Shown piece by piece: positions 6,850 through 13,557 of a stretch of DNA of 30,066 nucleotides. A model generated the notes under the pieces. That model was not told the DNA's origin, ran no database searches, and worked only from the letters and a program-made list of their open reading frames with translations. The position numbers were made by a program, and so were the translations under genes. How positions within the stretch are numbered: the stretch's first letter is position 1; each line of letters starts with the position of its first letter. The DNA comes from Bacteroidales bacterium (GTDB lineage: Bacteria; Bacteroidota; Bacteroidia; Bacteroidales; UBA932): contig JAFVDC010000117.1 in NCBI GenBank assembly GCA_017478685.1, positions 1 to 30,066 on the forward strand, given 5' to 3'.

Positions 6850-7863
6850 ATGAACAAGGATGTTGTCATAATTCGCGGAGAATCTGTGGCCGATGTTGCC
6901 GCGGCGCTTGCCGGTGAGAGTGAGATTTTCATCGTGCATGACGCCAATGTGGCGGCTACGGCGGAGGTGGTAGCTTCTGCGCTGATAAGGCATGGCCAGG
7001 AGCGAGTGAAGGCGGTTATTGGCATAGAGACATCGGAGGAGCGGAAGACCATGGAAACGGCCGTAGGGCTGTGTGAGAGGCTTCTGGAGGCCGATGCCTC
7101 ACGCCGGGCGCTGGTGCTTGCAATAGGCGGCGGCATTACCACGGACATCGCAGGGTTTTCGGCCAGTATGTATAAGCGCGGCATCCGCTATGCCAACATT
7201 CCCACAACGCTCCTTGCCCAGGTAGACGCCGCAATCGGTGGCAAAACAGGGGTTAACCTCCACGGCTACAAGAACATGCTGGGGGCCTTCCACATGCCCG
7301 AGTTCACGTTTTTGGCTCCGGATGCCCTTGCCGGCCTTTCCGCAAAGGAGGTTCGCTGCGGCCTTGCCGAAATGCTCAAGACCTTCCTCATCGGGGATGC
7401 CGATGCCTACGCCGCCGCCATTTCCCTTCTTTCCAGCAAGAAAAAGATGTCCGGCCTGAAGGATTTTGCGGTACGCGCGGCGGAAATCAAGGCCGAAATC
7501 GTGCGCCGGGACCCTCTGGAGCACGGAGAAAGGGCGGTCTTGAACCTTGGTCACACGTTCGGGCATGCCATTGAGCACTGCTCCGGCGGGCAGATCGCCC
7601 ACGGAGAGGCCGTAGGGATGGGAATAATCCTTGCGGCAAAACTCTCGGAGGGCCTTGGCCTTGCCGAAAAAAGCCTTGCAGCACGCCTGAAGGCGGATTT
7701 TGAAAGCGCAGGCCTTGATGTAGAGTGCCCGTTCGGCATAAATGAACTTGCCGCGGCAATGAAAAAAGACAAGAAAGACGGGAAGTTCGTGCTCCTGAAG
7801 GGCATCGGGAACCCCGTTGTAATGGAAGTTTCAGGGGATGATCTGTGTAAGTGTACAAAATAA
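6850..7863 (+). CDS. aroB: 3-dehydroquinate synthase
   Basis: The 337-residue protein converts DAHP to 3-dehydroquinate in the second step of the shikimate pathway, using NAD+ and a divalent metal in the cytoplasm. The NAD-binding GGGITTD is at 93-99, the conserved DAAIGGKTGVN at 126-136 with K132, and the metal ligands are E174 (GLAEMLK), H235 (HTFGHAIEH) and H251 (AHGEAVG), with the usual 16-residue spacing between the two histidines. Length is near the family norm (about 340-360). ATG at 6850 is chosen over an in-frame TTG at 6841 because the TTG lies within the promoter box. The 3' end overlaps the downstream fused gene by 26 bp. Confidence 0.95.
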   Translation: MNKDVVIIRGESVADVAAALAGESEIFIVHDANVAATAEVVASALIRHGQERVKAVIGIETSEERKTMETAVGLCERLLEADASRRALVLAIGGGITTDIAGFSASMYKRGIRYANIPTTLLAQVDAAIGGKTGVNLHGYKNMLGAFHMPEFTFLAPDALAGLSAKEVRCGLAEMLKTFLIGDADAYAAAISLLSSKKKMSGLKDFAVRAAEIKAEIVRRDPLEHGERAVLNLGHTFGHAIEHCSGGQIAHGEAVGMGIILAAKLSEGLGLAEKSLAARLKADFESAGLDVECPFGINELAAAMKKDKKDGKFVLLKGIGNPVVMEVSGDDLCKCTK

Positions 7864-9856
7864 GGAACTATCTGAGATTCAGGAACTTTTGCAGGGGGTG
7901 GAAATGGCGGAAATCCGCTTGGACCGCTGCTCCCTCACGGAGGATGAAATAGATACCCTCTTCTCCCAGTCCGACGTCCCGCTCATAGCCACATGCCGCA
8001 TGGCCGAAGAATCCGACGCACCCGCCATCCTTGAGCGCGCAATCAAGGCCGGCGCAAAGTATGTGGACCTTGAAATGGAGGCCCCGGCCGCGGTTGGCCG
8101 CCGCATAAGGCAGGCCTGCGAAGAATGGGGCACGGTGCTCATAAGGTCCTACCATAATTTCGAGTGCACGCCGCCTCTTCCGGTGCTGGAGTCCCTTGCC
8201 GAAAGAGCCCGCAGCTTTGGCGCAGAGATAGTAAAGGTTGCAGTAATGGCGGCCTCTGAGGCCGATTGGGGCGTTGTATCTGCCTTATACAACACCTTTG
8301 AAGCCGGTTCTCTGGTGGCATTCTGCATGGGAGAGGCCGGCCGGAAATCAAGGCTTGAGGCCCTCAAGTTCGGGGCCCCGTTCACCTACGCTTCCCTCAC
8401 TGAAAACGACGCCACCGCACCCGGGCAGTGGACCTGGTCCAGCCTCCGGGAAGCCCTTTACGGAAACTTCCACTTTGTAGATGCCTCGGGCCTTCCCATG
8501 CCGTCTTCAAAGAGTTTTGCGCAAAGGGCAATTGTTGCAGCAGCGCTCGCTCACGGCGTGTCCCGCCTTAGCGGATATTCGGCCTGTGGGGATAATGAGA
8601 GCGCGATTTCCGTGGCACGGGCTCTTGGCGCACGCGTTACAATAAACGGAGCCGAGCTTGAAATTGAAGGCATTGGCGCCTCCAAGGGCTGCCTGAATCT
8701 CCAGGAACTCCACACGGGAGAGTCCGGACTCCTCACCAGGCTCATGGTTCCGCTTCTTTCAGTGCTTTCTCCGGCACCGGTCAGAGTGACGGGCGAAAAA
8801 ACCCTTCTTGGGCGCCCTTTGACGGGGGCTCACGACATAATGGCGGCTTACGGAGTAAGGCTTTTCCCTGAAAGTAACACCTCTGTTACATCGGCACACC
8901 CCCAGGACCTTGCGGGTAACAAAGCTGTTACGGAAGCCAGGAAATCAGACTGTTATCTGCCCCTGAGCGTATCAGGGCCCATTATCCCCGGCAGGGCCGA
9001 TATTTCCGGCCGCGGCGGAAGCCAGCTAATCTCCGGCCTTCTTGCGGCGCTGCCCCTTTCAGAGGGCAAATCCACCCTCTATGTCCATGAGCCCAAGAGC
9101 ATCCCCTACCTCTTCATAACGGTGGACGTCCTCAAGAAATTCGGCATACGGATAGGCTCCGAAATGGAAGGCGGGGAAGATTTCCTGGAAACCCAGGACT
9201 GGAGCCTTTGCACCGGGCTCAATTTCCGGATAAAGGGCCCTCAAGCATATCAGGCGGCATCTTTTGCCATTGAAGGAGACTGGTCCGGCGCCGCTCCGTT
9301 CCTTGTTGCCGGCGCAGTTTTCGGCAAAGTGGAGGTTACCGGTCTTGACACCCATTCCCTTCAGGCCGACATCTCCATAATGGATATCCTTATGGAAGCC
9401 GGCGCCTCCATGAGTGAGCTGGAGGACGGAACCCTGCATGTTCAGCGCGCGCCCCTCAGCCCCTTCAGCGCAGATCTCAACAACTGCCCGGACCTTTTCC
9501 CAATTGTCTCCGTACTGGCGGCCTTCTGCCCCGGAGAAAGCCACCTCAAGGGCGTGGAAAGGCTCAGGCACAAGGAAACGGACCGCGCCGCCGCCATAGT
9601 GGAAATGCTTGAGGCAATGGGAGTTACGGTAAACACATTTGAAGACGAAATGACAATCGTCGGCATGGGACTGTCCCAGCGCATCGCCTCCGGAAACCTC
9701 CTTAAGGGCGGCCCGTTCCGCTCTCACGGAGACCACCGCATGGTGATGGCCCTGAAGGTTGCCTCCCTTGGCGCCGCAGAACCTGTTGAGATAGACGACA
9801 CCGCCTGCGTCTCCAAATCTTTCCCTTCGTTCAATGAGATATTTGACAAGCTATGA
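7838..9856 (+). CDS. aroDA: Bifunctional 3-dehydroquinate dehydratase (type I) / EPSP synthase
   Basis: The 672-residue protein fuses two shikimate enzymes. Residues 1-210 are type I 3-dehydroquinate dehydratase: EIR (25-27), R54 in ATCR, H106 in SYHNF and the Schiff-base lysine K133 in VKVAV. Residues about 211-672 are 5-enolpyruvylshikimate-3-phosphate synthase: SSKSFAQR (K225, S226, R230), GESGLLTR (294-301), a central DLFP aspartate, RHKETDR, GDHRMVMA and the final SKSFPSF. The usual PGSKS is PSSKS here. The dehydratase half forms dehydroshikimate and the synthase half adds enolpyruvate to shikimate-3-phosphate, so the two steps are not consecutive; shikimate dehydrogenase and kinase are absent from this window. 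The gene starts inside aroB and overlaps aroC by ATGA. The symbol is descriptive. Confidence 0.92.
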   Translation: MICVSVQNKELSEIQELLQGVEMAEIRLDRCSLTEDEIDTLFSQSDVPLIATCRMAEESDAPAILERAIKAGAKYVDLEMEAPAAVGRRIRQACEEWGTVLIRSYHNFECTPPLPVLESLAERARSFGAEIVKVAVMAASEADWGVVSALYNTFEAGSLVAFCMGEAGRKSRLEALKFGAPFTYASLTENDATAPGQWTWSSLREALYGNFHFVDASGLPMPSSKSFAQRAIVAAALAHGVSRLSGYSACGDNESAISVARALGARVTINGAELEIEGIGASKGCLNLQELHTGESGLLTRLMVPLLSVLSPAPVRVTGEKTLLGRPLTGAHDIMAAYGVRLFPESNTSVTSAHPQDLAGNKAVTEARKSDCYLPLSVSGPIIPGRADISGRGGSQLISGLLAALPLSEGKSTLYVHEPKSIPYLFITVDVLKKFGIRIGSEMEGGEDFLETQDWSLCTGLNFRIKGPQAYQAASFAIEGDWSGAAPFLVAGAVFGKVEVTGLDTHSLQADISIMDILMEAGASMSELEDGTLHVQRAPLSPFSADLNNCPDLFPIVSVLAAFCPGESHLKGVERLRHKETDRAAAIVEMLEAMGVTVNTFEDEMTIVGMGLSQRIASGNLLKGGPFRSHGDHRMVMALKVASLGAAEPVEIDDTACVSKSFPSFNEIFDKL

Positions 9857-10887
9857 ATACTTTTGGTAACAAATTCAGAGTAAGCATCTTTGGAGAATCC
9901 CACGGCCCCGTTGTGGGAGTGACGCTGGACGGCGTATTGCCCGGAATGCCGCTATGCGAGGAAGATTTCACCCCGGACATTTCGCGCAGAAAGGCCGGTG
10001 CCCTTGGAACCACCCCAAGGACAGAGGCCGATGTCCCCGAAATCCTCTCCGGAGTATACGAGGGCCGCACCACGGGCGCTCCTCTCACCATTATTTTCCG
10101 CAATGAGAACACCAGGCCGGAAGACTATGAGCGCTTCCGGAAGCACCCCCGCCCGGGCCACGCAGACTTCACCGCAAACCTTCGCTTCGGCGGGTTCAAC
10201 GACCCCCGCGGCGGCGGCCACTTCAGCGGCAGACTCACCCTGGGCATTGTTGCGGCAGGCGTCGTTGCCAAAAGAATGATGCATTTTGCGCAGTTCAGCG
10301 CCGCCCTCAAGGAAGTTGGCGGCATCGCCGAGCCCGAAAAATGGCCGGATGCCCTGAAAGCCGCCGCGGCCGAAGGCGACTCCCTTGGCGGAGTGGTGGA
10401 ATGCGTGATAAACGGCCTTCCAATCGGCCTTGGAGAGCCTTTCTGGGACAGTGCCGAAAGCCTTCTCTCCCACGCCATGTTTGCAATTCCCGGCGTAAGG
10501 GGCGTTGAGTTCGGCGACGGCTTTGAGGCCGCCCGCATGAAGGGCTCTGAGCACATAGACCTGTTCCCGGAGCACAAGTGCTGCCACGGAGAACACGAAG
10601 GCGGTGAAGAGCACCACTGCTGCCACAACGAAGAACACGAGGACGGCGAGGAGCACCACTGCTGCGGCCGCCACAACCGTCCCCAGCCTCCTGTGACAAA
10701 CCACGCCGGCGGCATCAACGGCGGCCTCACAAACGGCAATCCCGTTGTGTTCCGAGTTGCCTTCAAGCCAACCGCCAGCATAGCAAAAGCCGGAGTGGAA
10801 GGCCGCCACGACGTTTGCTTTGCCCTTCGCACTCCGGTTATAGTAGAAGCCATGGCCGCCATTGTGATGGTAGACCTGGCTCTGTAG
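9853..10887 (+). CDS. aroC: Chorismate synthase with His/Cys/Glu-rich insertion
   Basis: The 344-residue protein makes chorismate from EPSP using reduced FMN. It begins GNKFRVSIFGESHGP, the conserved N-terminal signature, and contains RPGHAD, RGGGHFSGR, EGDSLGGVVEC, GVEFGDGFEAARMKGSEH, NHAGGINGGLTNGNP and a terminal GRHDVCFALRTPVIVEAMAA. Between SEH and NHAGG lies an insertion (about 240-282) containing two near-repeats, 243-255 and 256-269, each starting CCH and ending GEEHH, followed by a further CC. Ordinary family members have a short loop here. All expected flanking motifs are intact, so the enzyme is likely functional. It overlaps aroDA by ATGA and its stop is one base from the stop of the convergent GH16 gene. 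Confidence 0.93.
   Translation: MNTFGNKFRVSIFGESHGPVVGVTLDGVLPGMPLCEEDFTPDISRRKAGALGTTPRTEADVPEILSGVYEGRTTGAPLTIIFRNENTRPEDYERFRKHPRPGHADFTANLRFGGFNDPRGGGHFSGRLTLGIVAAGVVAKRMMHFAQFSAALKEVGGIAEPEKWPDALKAAAAEGDSLGGVVECVINGLPIGLGEPFWDSAESLLSHAMFAIPGVRGVEFGDGFEAARMKGSEHIDLFPEHKCCHGEHEGGEEHHCCHNEEHEDGEEHHCCGRHNRPQPPVTNHAGGINGGLTNGNPVVFRVAFKPTASIAKAGVEGRHDVCFALRTPVIVEAMAAIVMVDLAL
10579..10659 (+). repeat. In-frame tandem repeat (39 bp + 42 bp) inside aroC
   Basis: Two adjacent units, 10579-10617 and 10618-10659, both start TGCTGCCAC and end with GAGCACCAC-like codons; unit two has one extra codon. A third TGCTGC begins at 10660. They encode 13- and 14-residue Cys/His/Glu-rich segments. The lengths are multiples of three, so the frame is kept. 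Confidence 0.85.
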
Positions 10888-10888
10888 C

Positions 10889-11839
10889 CTATTTCAGATA
10901 CGGGTTGTACTTGTCAAAAGGAGTATAGCTCATCCAGTCAATCTCAAGCTCGTAGGGATACCGCGGAGCCTCAACGGACAGCGGGTTTGTCTCTACGGGC
11001 CAGTTGTTGGTGTGCCAGAAATTGAGCCTGTACTTGCTCTTGAGGCAGGGAACGCCGGTCTTGGAAGGCTGGTCCGGGAACACTTTCTTGCCCTTGTAGT
11101 CCCAAAGGATAATCTTCTTGCCGGTTTCCGGGTGCTCCATCCACCATACCATGCGGTCCGGGTACCAGTCCCAGCCGTAGGTGTAGAAGCGTGCCGAAGC
11201 ATCGTAATCCGGGATGGCCTCAATGCGTGAAGGCTTGTTCTGGCGGCCCTTGAAAGCCGTATTGGGAACGCGGGTCACCGTGCCGTCCTTGTGGCGGACT
11301 TCGCTGCGCCAGATAGTCTCCAGGATTTCGCCGGTGGCCAGGTTGATTATTCGGCCCACCCTGTTGTGAGCCCCGCGCTTACCGGTCCATGTGCCCACGT
11401 AAATGATTCTGGGATCGGCGATAAGCCATTCAATGTCAATCTCGCTCTGGCCGAATTCCCTGTCGATGTTGTAGGTGAAATAGCCCACAACGGCACCAAC
11501 ATTCGGCTGGATCTCACGCGGATCCGGCACCTTGATACGGGCCGAATAGCTGCCATAGAACGTATAGTCCTTTGAGATGATCTCAGGGCCGCGGCCTGCT
11601 CCGGCAGGGTCTGCGGGGTCCATGCGGTAAAGCATCACCTCCGTTCCTTCCTCGGAAAGCGACGGATAGCCGGAAAAATAGCGGAAATCCTCTCCTGATG
11701 GCCTGTAGTTAAAGTCGAAGTACTCTGAAGACTCACCTGAGAAGTCTTCCTTGAAGGCTTTGTGGAAGCGAATCTCTTCCTGGCCGAAGGCCCATGCGCA
11801 CAGCATCAGCCCAAGGCAAATGGTAATGCAGCGTTTCAT
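10889..11839 (-). CDS. GH16-family glycoside hydrolase (beta-glucanase-like), secreted
   Basis: The 316-residue protein has a type I signal peptide (cleavage near AFG-Q, residue 19-20) and a concanavalin-A-like GH16 fold. The catalytic motif is SEIDIEWL, with nucleophile E133, D135 and acid/base E137. Family-like flanks are YGSYSARIKVP (about 95-105), the strand RFYTYGWDWYPDRMVWW, and the final YELEIDWMSYTP. GH16 enzymes cut internal beta-1,3, beta-1,3-1,4 or beta-1,4 linkages in glucans and galactans; which applies here is unknown. It is the last gene of the minus-strand PUL, overlapping the preceding GH16-like lipoprotein by ATGA. It resembles the GH16 at 12557-13489 along its whole length (shared PADPAGAGRGPEI, NVGAVVGYFTY, LNFWHTN motifs), indicating local duplication. 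Confidence 0.83.
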   Translation of the reverse strand: MKRCITICLGLMLCAWAFGQEEIRFHKAFKEDFSGESSEYFDFNYRPSGEDFRYFSGYPSLSEEGTEVMLYRMDPADPAGAGRGPEIISKDYTFYGSYSARIKVPDPREIQPNVGAVVGYFTYNIDREFGQSEIDIEWLIADPRIIYVGTWTGKRGAHNRVGRIINLATGEILETIWRSEVRHKDGTVTRVPNTAFKGRQNKPSRIEAIPDYDASARFYTYGWDWYPDRMVWWMEHPETGKKIILWDYKGKKVFPDQPSKTGVPCLKSKYRLNFWHTNNWPVETNPLSVEAPRYPYELEIDWMSYTPFDKYNPYLK

Positions 11840-12567
11840 TGTTCAGAGGGGGTATATTTAATCCAGTCTATTTCAAGTTCGTAGGGGTAGGCGGGGGCCG
11901 CAGTTCCGCTGGGGCAGAAGTACTTTAAACTCAGCTTCTGGGGGTCCTGGGGCACGTTTTCCGTAATGGAGCCAATCTCTTTGGCCGTTCCGGAAGCCGT
12001 AGCCTTTACCCACCGCGTGACTTTTTCGGCGCTCCAGTCTATGCCGAAAATGAAAAACTTTGAGGCGGAATTGTTTCCGGCCACTGTAGGAGACGCCAGG
12101 TCTATTCCAAGCGCCAGCTCCTCCGGACCGAATTCCACCCGCGCACCAAGTTTTGGCTGCACGGAAGTGATGTCCGGAAGCTTCATGCGCACGGAATAGC
12201 TTCCAAAGTGAACATAGTCCTTGGTGGTGATGGACGCCCCGTCCTTTGTGAGCCGTATCATCATGACGGTTTTCCCGCTTTCCGTAAACGACGGGAAGCC
12301 CGGGAAAAAGCGAAAATCGCCTCCGGAAGTATCCAGGACAAGGAAAGACGGCACTGTGGCGGCGTCAAATCCCTCGTCAAATGCCTCTGCAAGAGTCACC
12401 TCCACGGGAGGGTCCACGGTACCGGGATCTTCGCCGGGTTCCTCTCCAGGTTCTTCCTCCGGTTCCTTGGGGGCCGGCTTGGGCTCTGCCGGCAGCGGAT
12501 ATTTCCCACTGCTGCAGGAAAGTGCGGCCCCCATGGCCACCATTAACAATAAACGCTTAAAAATCAT
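11836..12567 (-). CDS. GH16-like lipoprotein lacking the catalytic motif (possible glycan-binding protein)
   Basis: The 243-residue protein has a lipoprotein signal with lipobox ALSC (C18), then a Pro/Glu-rich acidic linker (about 22-55) that would hold it off the membrane. The rest matches the flanking GH16 paralogues at both ends: GDFRFFPGFPSFTESGKTVM, HFGSYSVRMKLPD (about 120-132), FFIFGIDWSAEKVTRW and YELEIDWIKYTP. The central segment with the E-x-D-x-E motif is missing; after QPKLGARVEF comes GPEELALGIDL instead. It is therefore probably non-catalytic. Position among GH16 genes and a lipid anchor suggest a surface glycan-binding role, which is inference. ATG at 12567 is chosen because it gives a normal lipoprotein signal; it overlaps the upstream gene by 11 bp. 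Confidence 0.75.
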   Translation of the reverse strand: MIFKRLLLMVAMGAALSCSSGKYPLPAEPKPAPKEPEEEPGEEPGEDPGTVDPPVEVTLAEAFDEGFDAATVPSFLVLDTSGGDFRFFPGFPSFTESGKTVMMIRLTKDGASITTKDYVHFGSYSVRMKLPDITSVQPKLGARVEFGPEELALGIDLASPTVAGNNSASKFFIFGIDWSAEKVTRWVKATASGTAKEIGSITENVPQDPQKLSLKYFCPSGTAAPAYPYELEIDWIKYTPSEQ

Positions 12568-13489
12568 GTTCTTCCCTCCACTTGATGTTAATCTCATCGT
12601 AGGGCTCATACTTCATCCAGTCCACCTCCAGGCAGTAGGGATACTTGGGGGCCTCCTTTGAACGGGGATTGGTGTCCACAGACCAGTCATTGGTGTGCCA
12701 GAAGTTCATGAGGTATGTTGTGGGCGGCTGCGGAATGCCGGAGAAGTTGGGCGTAGTGCCCTTGTAGTCCCAAAGGATAATCTTCTCTCCGGTATCCGGG
12801 TGCTCTATCCACCAGGTAAGCCTGTCGGGGTACCAGTCAAAACCGTACACATAGAACTTCTTGGAGGCGTCGTAACCTGGAATTGCGGCAATTGTGCGCG
12901 GGGTAAGCGCTGCGTCGTCGGAGTTGTCGAAGTTGTGGTTGCGGTTGCCGTCGTGATACGACCTGTAATTGGTGTAGAGGATCTTTCCTTCGGCAAGGTT
13001 TATGGTGCGGCCAACCCTCTGGAGATTCCCCACATTGTCCGGGGCGCTGGTCCAGGTGCCGATGTAAATGAGCCTGGGGTCTGCGATAAGCCATTCAAAA
13101 TCAATCTCTGAGAGCCCGTAGCCCTGCGTGAAGCGGTATGTGAAATAACCAACTACCGCCCCCACGTTTGCCTGTGCGGCCTTTACGTCCGGAACCCTCA
13201 GGCGGGCCGAATAAGTGCCGAAATGGGTGCGTTTGCTGGAGGAAATTTCCGGGCCGCGGCCTGCTCCGGCAGGGTCCGAGGGCTGGATGCGTTCAAGCAT
13301 GACGGTTGTACCCTTCTCTGTAAGGGAGGGCACGCCGAAAAACAGCCTGGGGGCGCTTCCGCCGCTGAAATACTGAGGTTTTGAGCCGTCGAAATCTTCT
13401 TTGAAGGCTCCCATGAAGCGGGTGTCGGGGTCCTGTGCCCAGACAAGAGCCGGAATGAGGAGCGCGATAATAGCCGAAAGTCTTTTCAT
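12557..13489 (-). CDS. GH16-family glycoside hydrolase (beta-glucanase-like), secreted
   Basis: The 310-residue protein has a type I signal peptide (cleavage near VWA-Q, residue 18-19) and a GH16 domain with intact catalytic SEIDFEWL (E128, D130, E132). Other family features are HFGTYSARLRVPD (89-101), FYVYGFDWYPDRLTWW and YCLEVDWMKYEP near the C-terminus. It is a full-length paralogue of the GH16 at 10889-11839, with a different insert in the middle (Asn/Asp/His-rich stretch around 168-185). Without a lipobox it is predicted periplasmic or secreted rather than surface-anchored. It is the first of three closely packed GH16-type genes and has a TATATTTG box 8 bases before its ATG, after a GC-rich hairpin, so it may be expressed separately from the upstream sus genes. 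Confidence 0.85.
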   Translation of the reverse strand: MKRLSAIIALLIPALVWAQDPDTRFMGAFKEDFDGSKPQYFSGGSAPRLFFGVPSLTEKGTTVMLERIQPSDPAGAGRGPEISSSKRTHFGTYSARLRVPDVKAAQANVGAVVGYFTYRFTQGYGLSEIDFEWLIADPRLIYIGTWTSAPDNVGNLQRVGRTINLAEGKILYTNYRSYHDGNRNHNFDNSDDAALTPRTIAAIPGYDASKKFYVYGFDWYPDRLTWWIEHPDTGEKIILWDYKGTTPNFSGIPQPPTTYLMNFWHTNDWSVDTNPRSKEAPKYPYCLEVDWMKYEPYDEINIKWREEHDF

Positions 13490-13497
13490 ACTGCTTA

Positions 13498-13505
13498 CAA
13501 ATATA
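13498..13505 (-). promoter_or_regulatory. -7 promoter box TATATTTG before the first GH16 gene
   Basis: On the minus strand TATATTTG ends 8 bases before the ATG at 13489, the same geometry as other boxes in this window. A -33 TTTG is not evident. It may be an internal promoter for the three GH16-type genes. Confidence 0.45.
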
Positions 13506-13523
13506 CTGAAATCTTTGGAGAGG

Positions 13524-13545
13524 CAGGGCGGGGTCGGCCGCCCTG
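13524..13545 (-). other. GC-rich intercistronic hairpin between PKD lipoprotein and GH16 genes
   Basis: CAGGGCGG (13524-13531) and CCGCCCTG (13538-13545) form a perfect 8-bp, all-GC-but-one stem with a 6-base loop. It starts 12 bases after the PKD gene stop. No T-run follows in the minus direction, so it fits an mRNA-stabilising or partial-termination structure better than a full terminator. Confidence 0.5.
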
Positions 13546-13557
13546 TCCCTTAAAAAA

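Noticed and set aside
10579..10659. Repeat in aroC read as a CRISPR or as a frameshift
   Set aside because: There are only two units with no spacers, and both lengths are multiples of three with conserved motifs continuing in frame afterwards.
9952..10809. A long minus-strand frame opposite aroC
   Set aside because: It mirrors the aroC repeats as Ala/Val-rich sequence and lacks any family feature; aroC motifs on the other strand are certain.
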